Below, in pieces: positions 51,801 to 62,101 of a stretch of DNA of 64,000 nt. This DNA is from Promerops cafer. Taxonomy: Eukaryota; Chordata; Aves; Passeriformes; Nectariniidae. The DNA lies in NCBI GenBank assembly GCA_013398275.1, contig VZSE01002702.1, forward strand, positions 62,001 to 126,000, in the 5' to 3' direction. Positions within the stretch are counted from its first letter, which is position 1; each line of letters starts with the position of its first letter. The notes under the pieces are model-generated. The model saw only the letters and a list, made by a program, of their open reading frames with translations, searched no databases and was not told where the DNA came from. The translations under genes were made by a program, and so were the position numbers.

Positions 51801-53486
51801 GCTCTGCTGGCACCCACAGAGCTGCTTCTCCCACTGCTTTTAGACAAGGTCTAACCCAAGAAGGCTGATTGATGCTCAGCTTCTGAGCACCACAGGTCAC
51901 CATCTACAAGGCAGCAGAGCACCAAATGAGCAAAAACCACCAGCTGGTCAGATTTGTGGCCCTTCAGGGCTACTTGGAGTAAGAAGGTGAGGTCTGAGGC
52001 AATCAGACTATTCAGGTTTGCAATGTCTATCCCAGAACAATTCCAGAAAACCTCTTTTTGACTTTTTCTGAGCAGAATCTCACTGACACCTGTGAGGCAG
52101 CTGACAAGATAGGATATAAACTCTTCAGGATTAGATCCCCAGTTAATACACATTTGCTGACAGAGCTTATGAGATAAATAAATCCTCAAAAAGGTAGGTT
52201 TGTTCCTTAGCAGAGACCACTGCATTATCAGCTCCCCCATTATTTGCCTGGCCTGCTGAAAGCACAAATCTTAGGGGCACAGCTTAGGGGAGAAAAGTGG
52301 GCACTGAGATTATTAGCAAGCATCATCAAGCTGAAACATTATGAGCAGCTGCCAAGATGTGCTGCAAATTCACATGCTTGAAGTGGGAGCTAAACAAACA
52401 AACAAAAAAATAATAGAACACATCTCCGCCTGAAATAACCCCGCAGCTGGTCTCGCCAGGCTAGGCTCAGATGCAGTTAGATGCAAGCTCTGCTGGGAGC
52501 TGGCAGTGTGCAGCTCACTAATGCAAACTGGGAGGTTTGCCAAAGTGAGGAAGGCAGGACAGAGCTTACAGAGCAGAACATTGTCCCATCATCAAAACCA
52601 GCAGCAGGGCAGGATTAACCTAATTTGTAGCTACCTTGGCTGGACAGGCTGCCCATTGATCCTCATACACGCTCTCGAGAAGCTGAGTGAAATCAACTGC
52701 TGCAAAATTGTTCTTGAGAAGTGCATTTCCTCAACAGCACCCAGCTATCATATGCTGGAGTGTTGTGGATGTTCATCCATGGTGGTTCCCTTCCACAGAG
52801 CTTCTGGAGACCTTGGGCAGCTTGTGGGAAGGAAAGAGGAGGCAACAGTTATAGCTCTTGCTTTTAAAAGTAAAATTAAAACATTTGCCAAAACAAATTG
52901 TCTCAGTTTATTTCCAAAAGATTTTGCTTCACCTCTCCACACTTCCCAGCATGCTGACCCCAAATCTCTGAAAATTTAAATCTGGGTAGAAGAATGAAAA
53001 AAATTGCTTTACTTTTCACATTATCTTTTAAAACACAGAAGGGCACAAAGATTTGTCACCACCGAGGGTAAAACCCCAGGCTGATCCCTATGTGGATCCC
53101 GTTTAAAAAACAAACAATCCACTTGGGGCTGGCAGGGAGCCAGACTGCGGGATTGCCTTTGAAAACTTGCATCTCAATAGGAAACCTCTGAGTATTTTGA
53201 TCTGTTTTCATAACTGTAACAATTTTCATCCCTTGACTTTGTAGTGTATTATTGCTCCTTTCTTTCTACTAAGTTACAGAAACAGACGGTACAAATGAAA
53301 GCAAAACAAGCACGGGTCGCTGTGGATAAAATACAGCATTTCAAAAGATTTAGAAAAGACAAAACCCGCTGCCTGTCTTAACTCCTGCCAAGAAACCATT
53401 ACAGAGGATGGAGGCACGGTGAAAGCCCCCTGAACGCCGCGTCTCAACAGCAGTAACAACCACACATCTCGGACCTATTGTGTAGC
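45893..53486. other. Intergenic region between ME3 and FAM181B
   Basis: No gene was recognised. Open frames of 138-172 codons occur near 46.5, 51.9-52.3 and 52.5-53.0 kb, but none shows a family I know. The one at 51851-52255 on the - strand is preceded by a fair splice-acceptor sequence and is treated as a candidate only. The region from 48600 to 48850 has weak CR1-like phrases. Confidence 0.5.
51851..52255 (-). other. Unassigned open frame with upstream acceptor-like sequence
   Basis: On the - strand GATTTGTGCTTTCAG precedes a frame of 134 codons starting QARQIMGELIMQWS and ending EAEHQSAFLG before TAG. Composition is leucine-rich and protein-like, with no low-complexity bias. No ATG-led gene model, upstream exon or known family could be attached. 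It could be a terminal exon of an unrecognised transcript, a decayed pseudogene, or chance. Confidence 0.15.
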
Positions 53487-53492
53487 TTTATT
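53487..53492 (-). terminator. Distal FAM181B polyadenylation signal
   Basis: A second - strand AATAAA lies about 806 bases after the stop, with the GU-rich stretch ATGTGTGGTTGTTACTG about 25-40 bases on. It may be the end of a longer 3' UTR of FAM181B. Confidence 0.5.
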
Positions 53493-54297
53493 TTTATAGG
53501 ACCTATCATAGACTCTTTTACATAACTTAAATGATTATCAAATAATCTCCTGTACACAATGAGACGGAGCCGCATTGCTTTCTGAGCTTTGACACATTCC
53601 TGGAAGAAATCCAACAGTCCGTAGGAATCACATGGCCGCAGTGGCTACAGTACATTTTTGTCCCGAATTTACACCATCAATTAACTTACAAATCGCTGTA
53701 AATTGCCGTTTTGCAAGATCTTGCAAGACGCTGTTAAAATTTCAGGACACTGAGTTTTGGTAGCAGCATTTTTAATTTTGCTTCACTTTGTTGCCTTTGT
53801 GTCCTCAGCTGAACACCTGCCAGCACTTGTGACAAACGTGAGCCTGGGAAAAATGTTAAACGCACCTCAAGTGTTGACATGAGCTTTAGATTTAAACTGA
53901 AATCATTGACGAGTGGTCCCCGCGGGCTCTGAGGAGCGCAGCCCCTGTCCCCACGTCGCCTACAGGTACAGCAACGCGTCTGCCTACAGCCAGCCAAGCC
54001 CTGGCCCCTAAGGAAGGAGGATGAAAGGGGGGCACCGGCCGCTACAAAAACACCTGAAGAAACCCAAAGTTTCACATTTTATTTGCAGCGTCGCCCAAAC
54101 CGCAGGAGGAGGAGACTGGCAGTGCACAAGGGTGAATCCTGCGGGGGCCGTGGCCGGGGTTTCAGCTGCGGGGCTCTCACATTCAGCGAGGTGTGCGGAG
54201 ACCCGTGCGGCCTCCGCGCTGACCCAGCGTCCGCCCGCCCCCGCGGGGGCTCCGCTCCTCGCCTCGCCGTCCCGGCGGACCCCGAGCCCCGGCCGCC
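53493..54297 (-). other. Probable FAM181B 3' UTR
   Basis: This sequence lies between the FAM181B stop and the distal polyadenylation signal and has no coding frame of note. Its GC content falls from very high next to the stop to AT-rich near 53600. Assignment is by position and signals only. Confidence 0.45.
54078..54083 (-). terminator. Proximal FAM181B polyadenylation signal
   Basis: On the - strand AATAAA appears about 215 bases after the FAM181B stop. It is followed within about 20-40 bases by the GU-rich stretch TTCAGGTGTTTTTGTAG. The hexamer plus GU-rich element is the usual arrangement of an animal cleavage site. Confidence 0.55.
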
Positions 54298-55108
54298 CTA
54301 CAGCCCGGGGTAGCCCCCGCGGTGGTAGCCGCCACCGTAGTCGTAGGGCGGCTGCGGCGGGGGCAGCGGGCACTCGGGGAAGAAGGGGGCGAACCCCGCG
54401 GGCAGGTGCCCGCCGGGCTCCTCGCTGCCGCCGCCGCCGGGCACGGGCTCCGCGCCGCCGGGNNNNNNNNNNNNNNNNNNNNNNNNNNNNNNNNNNNNNN
54501 NNNNNNNNNNNNNNNNNNNNNNNNNNNNNNNNNNNNNNNNNNNNNNNNNNNNNNNNNNNNNNNNNNNNNNNNNNNNNNNNNNNNNNNNNNNNNNNNNNNN
54601 NNNNNNNNNNNNNNNNNNNNNNNNNNNNNNNNNNNNNNNNNNNNNNNNNNNNNNNNNNNNNNNNNNNNNNNNNNNNNNNNNNNNNNNNNNNNNNNNNNNN
54701 NNNNNNNNNNNNNNNNNNNNNNNNNNNNNNNNNNNNNNNNNNNNNNNNNNNNNNNNNNNNNNNNNNNNNNNNNNNNNNNNNNNNNNNNNNNNNNNNNNNN
54801 NNNNNNNNNNNNNNNNGGGCGGCGGCGGCGATGATGCCGGTGCAGCGCTTGATCTGCTTCTGCAGGTACTTCCTATGGTTCACCTTCCGCCGGGACTTCA
54901 CCGGCCGGTCCAGCGCCAGCTTGATGTTGCTGGAAGCCGAGTCGATGAAGCTCAGCAGGTCCCGGGTGGCTTCTCTAAAGTCCCCCGCGTCGGCGCCGCC
55001 GCCCTCGTAGCCCTTCTCCAGGTCGGCATAGCCGAGGAGCCCGCCGGCGGCGGGGAAGCAGAAGGAGAGGAGGTGGTGGGGGCTGAGCAGCGCGGCGGGC
55101 ACGGCCAT
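54298..55108 (-). CDS. FAM181B: FAM181B, single-exon coding region interrupted by assembly gap
   Basis: FAM181B is a small family protein reported to bind TEAD transcription factors, with mainly neural expression (family knowledge). The first 97 codons begin MAVPAALLSP and carry the conserved FAM181 box at residues 43-89: FREATRDLLSFIDSASSNIK, then LALDRPVKSRRKVNHRKY and LQKQIKRC. After the gap, 54 codons end GHLPAGFAPFFPECPLPPPQ, then PPYDYGGGYHRGGYPGL and TAG at 54300-54298. The start is supported by a strong context (G at -3 and +4) and an in-frame TAG four codons upstream at 55120-55118. The middle is lost in N at 54463-54816, and the halves are one base out of frame at that gap size. At 354 bp the protein would be about 269 residues against 426 in human, so the gap may be underestimated. 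It converges on ME3. Confidence 0.93.
54463..54816. other. Assembly gap inside FAM181B
   Basis: 354 consecutive N within the GC-rich coding region. The 292 known bases before it and 165 after it (coding strand) total 457, so a continuous frame needs a gap of 3n+2 bases. The listed 354 is a multiple of three and therefore cannot be exact, unless a flanking base is wrong. Confidence 0.99.
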
Positions 55109-55210
55109 GGCCGGCGGCTAACGCCGCCGCCCCGACTTCCGACAGACTCCGCTGGGATGCGCCCGGCGGGCGGCGGCGGCGGCAGCGGGGAAAAGGCGGC
55201 GGGCGGGGAA

Positions 55211-55233
55211 GGAGGAGGAGGAGGAGGAGGAGG
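55211..55233. repeat. (GGA)n microsatellite in FAM181B 5' flank
   Basis: About seven GGA units directly upstream of FAM181B, within the CpG island. If transcribed this would lie in the 5' UTR. Confidence 0.9.
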
Positions 55234-55304
55234 GATCAGAGCGGGGCTGGCCCCGGCCCTCCCCGCCTCCCTGCCGGGAGCCCGGGGGTCTGGCAGGCTG
55301 CACG

Positions 55305-55321
55305 CACCCACCCACCCACCG
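55305..55321. repeat. (CCCA)n short repeat
   Basis: Four CCCA/CACC units in the GC-rich FAM181B 5' flank. Confidence 0.85.
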
Positions 55322-55805
55322 ACCCGGGCGGGAACTTCGGCAGCGGCGGGGCGGAACGAGAATCACCCCCGCGGTTTGGACACACCCGGCCTGGGACAGA
55401 TAACGCAGCCCCGCGGGCCGGGTGTATACCCACACACCGGGACAGGTGCACAGGCATCCCCTGAGCAAACACACGCAGGCACCCCAAAACAGGTGCACAG
55501 CATCCTTCAGACCCCAGCAGTCTTGTCCCCCCTCCTGCAGCTGCTCAGCTGGCAGAAAACATGTTCCTCTCTCTGGGGCCAGGCCCGGCGCTTGCACTGC
55601 TCTGGGTGCAAGGGCACGGGGACATGCTCTTGCTCTGACAGCCGCCAGGATACACACACTTAAACTGATTTGTAAAGGATGCTTTTTTTGCAAGCTCATT
55701 GCTATGCACACTATGTAGTGTATTCTCTGTCTAGTCAAGTCTTAAGAAAATTCAGAGCTGTGATCCAGTAGAGATTTCAAATTACTGGGATGCATGGAGT
55801 TAAAG

Positions 55806-55915
55806 TCACAGAATTACGTAATGGTTTGGATTGGTAGGGACTTTAAAGATCATCTAGTTCAACTCTCCTACAGTGAGCATGGACACCTTCCACTAGACCT
55901 CCTTGCTTGTGGTGT
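55806..55915 (-). mobile_element. CR1 LINE 3' end fragment
   Basis: CACAGAATTACGTAATGGTT then AGGGACTTTAAAGATCATCT and TGGACACCTTCCACTAGACC match the reversed CR1 end. It is about 110 bases long, in the 5' flank of FAM181B. Confidence 0.85.
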
Positions 55916-58394
55916 TGCATGGATTTAGTGAAGCAGCAGTATAAATCTTCCATCTAGAAGGTAAAAAAGTTAGTGAAGTGGCTACTTAAAGTACTGTTAA
56001 CAGCTCCTGAAGGAACTATCTTGTCTTTTTTATGGGGAAAAGGTATTTCAATTTGCCTTCAGAAAACTCTTACATTGATGCAAAACAACCCTCAACCCAG
56101 CTCCAGATTTATGTTCAGTGATTTTATATGTCCAAATTTGAATCAAGATCCATATCTGATCTGGAATTAAATAAAGTGGGTTTTCATGGTCTGCATCAGT
56201 TCATTAGAAATGCAGCAGATTTGTACTGGAAGGAAAAAACAGAAAGCAAAACTGCAGAAGGAAAGTGAGACAGGCTCCTAGGACTGTAATTAGTTGCAAA
56301 ATGGAAAAACCAGCTAAATTCACCTCACTGTGGTTTGAAACACTTGTTGAATGCAAAGCAAGTATTGCAAAGAGAAAAGACAAGAAAGCACATATTTCAT
56401 GAGAGGAAAAGAAGGTTCAACATCCTCTACAAAACAAGAATGCTGATTTTCATGATCTCTCACCAGCATCTCAGCAGGTCTCAGCAGGGTCCCAGCGGCA
56501 GGCAGAACCTCACAGTCCCAGGCACAGCCTTGGCTCTGGTGCCGGCCCATCTGGACCGGGTCTCCTTTGCAAAACTTGCTCAGCTGGAGTCTCCCAGAGT
56601 CTCTTATTTAGGGACTTGCTCTGAGTGTAACTGTGTAATTGAAGCAAAAAAATGCTGGTAGGCAGAGGGCTATGGGAAGTTTATGTATCTCTCCATGTCA
56701 GAATGAGTACATCTACATAGAAGGTGGATTTAAACTACTTATCTCAAATACAACTGACAGGGATTAACGATCCAAGCTATTACCCTCAGGCCCTGTCAAG
56801 CCCTGTCAAGATTTGCAGCCTGCTCCGAGCTCCCTTATTGATGGGGAAATGTAAAGAACAACATATACATCCCCTGCGTGCTGCACTAGATAGTTTTGCA
56901 TCCCCTGTGAGGCCACTTCAAACTGCACATGGGTCTAGAAAACGAGGGTCACTATCCTTCACAGGATGTGCAGACAGTCTGGGACTGTTTGTTATCTGAG
57001 CAACACGAAATTATTCAAATAGAGCAGCAATGAAGTTGTCCTCAAATTAGTATCCGCTTCAGCATCGTAGCAGCAATATTCCATAGCTTGTCTAAAGGGT
57101 TTGTTAATGAGTCTGGGTGGTATTATATGCAGAGTGGATAAATATCCGGTGGCTCGGATAAAAAAGAGCTGAAAGCCCTAGCTTCTCTTCTGTAAGGCTG
57201 AATTCATTCAATTAAACAGCTTTGAGAGCTCAGCTACGGTTTAGCGGGAGACTTTATTACCTCCTAAAACTTGGAGAGTATTAAAACAATTGTCAGGCAT
57301 GCAAAGGAAAGTTTGCATTCAGTTGTGCTAAGCAGCTCAATTTACATATTCTCAACCAGATCTGGAGATTTAGAAAGCCTTCATAATTGCATTAAACATG
57401 CTCATTCTCCGTGTTCTCTCAGGCAGAGCTGATTACCCCAAGTTGGGCAGTGCCTGGAGGGAAATTTGCTAAGCCACATGATGTCAACAACTTGTAAAGA
57501 AACTTGATTTTTTTCAAGGAAATAGCAGTTTGGTTATTCCTGCAAAACATCTCTCTTTTCCAGCAGCTGCATGAGCCTGCTTGTCTTCTGCCTGTGCTCC
57601 TTCAGGATGCTGATGCTCAGCCCACTCGTGGTGACTCTCAGGCCCAGCTATCCACCTCAGCTCACTAGCAGGGTCTAATGTCCAGGAAATGCTGGGATTA
57701 GACCCACAAAATAGCCCCAACCCCAGGCAAAATTTTGGACCAGATGTCCTTTTCCCTCCACTTTACCCCTAACAGACTGAGGTGAGTGAAGTGGCTGCAG
57801 AATTGTTTCCACCACCCCAGACCTTTATCCCACAGGAGAGCACTTAGTGCTTACTAATGGGCTCCAGGGGTTCTACTGCTATTTTTTTTGCCCACTTTTG
57901 TGTAGGAAGTTTATCTGGTTTTATTAATTTTCTTGCTTGTTATAGGGGGCAGCATCTCAACCACCTCTGGGGGTTGAACCGAGGCTTCTGAGACTAACGC
58001 CCTTGGCATCACGCTTGGCTTTTTTAGAGAACCAGGGCACAGTCACCCTGAGAACCAAAGGGAGTAGGGGCATGCCCTGATCACTAATGCTTTGCTCTGG
58101 CCACAGATTGAGCTCATGGCTACACGATCAAGCCCTTCACAAGAAGAACAATTTGTTATCCTTGCAGACCAAGCTGACAGAATGGAGAGCAGTTTCCACA
58201 AGCAAGGAAGCCTTGCGTAGTCAAGGGCCACATTACAGTGCCAGCACTTCTATGGAGCAGCTCCTCAGTGGAGCCAGTTTCAGAAGCTCTGTCTGCCCTC
58301 CTGATGCTCATGGGGCTGCCCATCTCAGTGTCCAACCCCAGGGTAAATCCTCTGCCATGCGGGGGCAGGATCCCACTGGGATTCAGCCTGAAGG
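55916..58394. other. FAM181B 5' flank, no gene seen
   Basis: AT-rich unique sequence. A perfect 10-bp tandem pair CCCTGTCAAG is at 56791-56810. The stretch 57000-57480 has the look of a conserved non-coding element and is listed separately. Confidence 0.6.
57000..57480. promoter_or_regulatory. Candidate conserved non-coding element
   Basis: Repeat-free AT-rich sequence dense in homeodomain-type cores, for example TTTGTTAATGAG, ATTCATTCAATTAAACAG and CATAATTGCATTAAACATG. It lies about 2 kb upstream of FAM181B. The call is from texture and motif density only. Confidence 0.3.
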
Positions 58395-58662
58395 AAACAT
58401 CTCACGCTGTGCCTCATTACTAAAAGGAAATAGATTCAGGCTAATACAAGGAAGAAATGTTTTATGAGAGTTGTGAAACACTGGCACAAGTTGCCCAGAG
58501 ATGTGGTTGATTCCCCATCCCTGGAAGTGTTCAAGGCCAGGCTGGATGAGGCTTTGAGCGAGCTGGTCTTGTTGAAGATGTCCCTGCTCACTGCAGGGAG
58601 GTTGGAACCAGGTGATCGTTACAGTCCCTTCTAACCCAAACTGTTCCATGATTTTATGATCA
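58395..58662 (+). mobile_element. CR1 LINE 3' fragment
   Basis: Reads through GAAACACTGGCACAAGTTGC, then TGGAAGTGTTCAAGGCCAGG, and ends CCCAAACTGTTCCATGATTT plus TATGAT. About 270 bases, 5'-truncated. Confidence 0.92.
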
Positions 58663-58795
58663 CTAGCAAAACCTTCTCCTAGGGAAGGCAAACCAAATCC
58701 AGCACTGAGCCCAGCTCTCACAATTCACAACACCCGTTTTCCTTTCATCGTGGCATCAGGAAGGCAGCGTGAAAGTAAGAAAATCTCTGCGACAC

Positions 58796-58814
58796 GGGAG
58801 GGAGGGAGGGAGGG
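58796..58814. repeat. (GGGA)n microsatellite
   Basis: Four GGGA units plus GGG, followed closely by a T11 run. Confidence 0.95.
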
Positions 58815-58989
58815 CTTTTTTTTTTTTCCTTCCTGGTTGTATGGCCCATATGGTTATCGAGTTATGGGAAAATCTGGCTGCCCAAACAGGTGTCAGCGCT
58901 CCCAACCTACAGACTCATTTCCTGATCGCGTCTTAATCGGCAAGTTGGTTGTGAAAGTTGATTTCTTGCACATTCTTATATCAGTGGGA

Positions 58990-59240
58990 ATTTCTGCCCT
59001 TCCCTGACAAGTATTATAGGCAGCCTTTGACATACAGCCCTACAGGACCTAAATAGGCTGCTATTCTTTCCCTACACTGAAAGGGAGCTTTGTGCCAGGG
59101 ATTCATTAAACTGCACTGCACAGCCCTTCATAAATGGGCTCAATAATGAACAGTCGATTTAACTGGAAAAGCTGCTGGAGCTGTTAAATTAAAGGGAAAT
59201 AAAGTGCACTTCAGGCTCAGTCTGCCAGAAGAAAATGTTG
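58990..59240. promoter_or_regulatory. Candidate conserved non-coding element
   Basis: Repeat-free sequence with CAGCCTTTGACATAC, TTCATAAATGGGCTCAATAA and TTAAATTAAAGGGAAATAAA. The texture resembles vertebrate conserved enhancers. It lies about 4 kb upstream of FAM181B. Confidence 0.25.
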
Positions 59241-60665
59241 ACCTAAAAAAAAAAAATCTTTATTTTACTCAATCTCTTGCAAACAGGCTAAAATCTTCAG
59301 GAAGTTTATGCTCACAACAGTGGGAACAATTTTAAAACATACTGATTTGCTTTCCCACTAATAAAGAAAGAATTGCAATAAAATAATAAAATCAGGAGAG
59401 ATGAAAGGCATATTCCACTTAAGCCAGATTTAGTCCCTTTAATGTAAATTTAATATTTGTATGTAGATCCCTCATCCCATCAACTTTATATAGGCAAAAT
59501 TTCCACTGGAGCTGAGTTCATGAAGTCATGAGGGAGATACTTTATTTCCAGTTTGCCAGTATTTTCTGAAATTCTGTGGTGCTATGCAGTCCTGTGCTTC
59601 AGTGTCCAGTTCTGTCATCATGTTGCTCATAATGAAATGGTTGTTTTGCCCATGTGAGGTGTGCAGGACTCGGCTGAAAAACAGGTACACATGGGAGACT
59701 CCATTTAATCTTCTGAATGAATACAAAAGTCCATCATTCAGCTGAGCCTGACCCAACTCTTGGTTTTGGAGGAGTGAAATTCCTTATTTCAGTGAGGTTA
59801 CTCTAGTGTAAGCCTGGAGCAGTGAATCAGCTCTTCCATCACAGCCATCTCACTCTCCTTCATCTGGACAGTTTTAAATCCTGTTCCTCACCTGTGTTCT
59901 GTACTTTATATATTAAATACTGTGAAGAGAATCTATCTGTGTGAAGATTGGAAGCTTAAGGACAAGAAGATCAGAAGAAGGATGCAATGGGGAAGGGACC
60001 ATGTCCAAATCTAATTCCTGAGGCAACTCATCTGAAAAGAAACCTCAGCATCAGCTTAAAAAATTTAGTGTTGCTTTCACATTTCACTTTGTAACTGCTT
60101 TTTCCTTACATAAACTTCCTGATTGGAGAAACTCTAATCTTCTTCATCTATCACTATTGTGATTTTTGTTCAAATCTTGTATATAATATATAAGGTAGGT
60201 AAGGCAGCAGGCTTTCAGCTCTTCACTGAAGCTACCTTCAGTGGGGTTAATATTTTTTCATACTCTGAAAACGTGGAGTATTCAGGAAGAATGCTGAAAT
60301 TAGCTGAAATATGTCAGTCTTCACCTAAGTTGTCTATAACTATTTAAAGTTTGATTATAAATAACCTGGAGTAGATCAAAATCCCACAAGAATTGCAAAA
60401 TCATGAACTTGTCTGTCAAAAAAATAGTGCATTTAATAAGTTAATAAGCCACCTCTTATGCTAGTGACTCAGCACTGCAAGAACTGTGCAAAAAACACCA
60501 CTGTCATCTTCAGGAAAGAGTTTTGGGAGTTGAAATTGTAATTTTTTTTCATTAAGTCCTGCTCATAATCCAGCACTTGGCTACTGATAGAAATATTCTA
60601 TGAGGAAACATTTACAAATACATAAAAATAATTAGAAAACAAACTACTTTTCATACTATTGAGAA

Positions 60666-60698
60666 TTTTTTTCTTTTTTTCTTTTTTTTTTTTTTTTT
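60666..60698. repeat. T-rich tract
   Basis: T runs broken by two single C, 33 bases in all. Confidence 0.95.
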
Positions 60699-60963
60699 GT
60701 CCTCAGTTCTTGTGCAACCCTTGAAATTTTCAGGGTTTTATCTTCACTCAGAGACATTTCTAAAGGTAAATGTGTGGGGGTTAGGATTGAATTCCTTCCT
60801 TTATTTCTCTAGTAGTGCAGGTTGCTGCTTGGAAGAAATGTGAAATGCTATCAGACAGCAAGTAATGCCAAGCACTGTCTTGTTTGTTGCAAACTACCTT
60901 CCCCGCAATGTTTTTTTTTTTGCTTGGCAGGAACCAGCTTGTTTGATCTCCTGGTCCCTGACA

Positions 60964-61023
60964 GGCTTTGAGGAGGTGCTACATGGCTTTGAGAAGGGGC
61001 TGCGTGGCTTTGGGGAGGACAAG
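60964..61023. repeat. 21-bp minisatellite, 2.8 copies
   Basis: Units begin GGCTTTGAGGAGGTGCTACA, GGCTTTGAGAAGGGGCTGCG and GGCTTTGGGGAGGACAAG, at 60964, 60985 and 61006. Because 21 is a multiple of three, the - strand reads as a heptapeptide-like repeat (PPQSHAA, PSQSHVA, PPQSLSG), but no gene supports its translation. Confidence 0.9.
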
Positions 61024-61724
61024 ACCTCCTCACACCTTACCTGGTGCAAGTAGTGAGGATTTTGAAGTGCTGCAAAAGAGCCTTCATGTGTCTCAGAATG
61101 GCCACTGATACCAAAGGTGTTCTGTATCCCTCAGAGGTCTGGCCATGCACCATCCACAGCTTGGGGGAGAGCACAGGAGGGCCAGGTGCTGTCCGGGGTG
61201 TGATCATGGTCACACACAGCTTGGCAACAGTGTTTCAGAAAGAAGCCTTCTCTTTCAGAATTTATGCTCTGGAGTAAGGACCTGGTCCAATTCCCAGTGA
61301 AGCCATTTCCACTGAATTTCATTAAGTGATGAATAACTCTGGTTGATGGATCTAACATTCAGAATTGCTGGGCATCAGCAATTCTCATGACTCTGGTAAG
61401 CCAGTCCCTATCCCTGCCCTCTCTTTGTGAATAATCAATTTTCTTGAGCCGGGAAACCCCATGCCAAAATCTTCATATGATTTGTGGCAGCTTTGCTCCA
61501 TGTAGCTATGAGCTGAACTCTGCTTGTCCTTCCAGCTCTCCCGTGGCCTGGGATCAGCACTCTCTCCCACTCTGGGCAGCTCTCAAATGATGCTTCAGCC
61601 ATGCTGACTTGGAAGTGACTTCTCTCTGACTTGAAGGGGATTTTCAGGTACCTCTGAGCACAGAAATGTTATCATAATTTTCCTACTTCTTTGTGTCTCT
61701 CAGACAAACCTGGTGCAGCTCAGC

Positions 61725-62101
61725 TGATGGATCAGCCTGGAGAGGAGAAGGTTCTGGGGAAACCTTAAAGCACTTCCCAGTACCTAGAGTCTACAAGAGA
61801 GATGATGGAGAGGGGCTTTTCACAAGTGCATGGAGTGGCAAGACAAGAGGGAATGGCTTTAAACTGAAAGAAGATAGGCTGGGGTTAGATAGAAGAAAGT
61901 TCTTTACTGTGAGGGTGGTGAGGCTCTGGAATAGATTGCCCAGAGAGGCTGTGGATGTCCCAACCCTGGAAGTGTTCAAAGCCAGGTTGTATGAGGCTCT
62001 GAGCAGTCTGGTCTAGTGGAAGGTGTCCCTGCCCATGGTAGGGGTTTGGAATTAGACCTTTAAGGTCCCTTCCAACCCAAACCATTCTGAGATTCTGTGA
62101 G
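61725..62101 (+). mobile_element. CR1 LINE 3' fragment, comparatively intact
   Basis: One frame encodes TRGNGFKLKEDRLGLDRRKF, then FTVRVVRLWNRLPREAVDVP and TLEVFKARLYEALSSLV, the end of CR1 ORF2. The 3' end is CCCAAACCATTCTGAGATTC plus TGTGA. It is among the least decayed CR1 pieces here. Confidence 0.93.

Larger units (their letters stand above)
54110..55480. promoter_or_regulatory. CpG island covering FAM181B and its promoter
   Basis: Dense CpG and very high GC surround the gap and extend about 370 bases upstream of the FAM181B ATG. The start codon side (55109-55480) has no obvious TATA box, in keeping with a CpG-island promoter. It includes short GGA and CCCA repeats. The boundaries are by eye. 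Confidence 0.75.
59241..61724. other. FAM181B 5' flank, no gene seen
   Basis: AT-rich sequence with a T-rich tract at 60666-60698 and a 21-bp minisatellite at 60964-61023. No exon was recognised. Confidence 0.6.

Noticed and set aside
52506..52979. 157-codon + strand frame
   Set aside because: It begins at GTG rather than ATG, has no known family and no promoter or splice context. Left as chance.
54875..55663. 262-codon + strand frame over the FAM181B promoter
   Set aside because: It is antisense to the FAM181B N-terminus and driven by GC-rich triplet composition, with long Gly and Arg runs.
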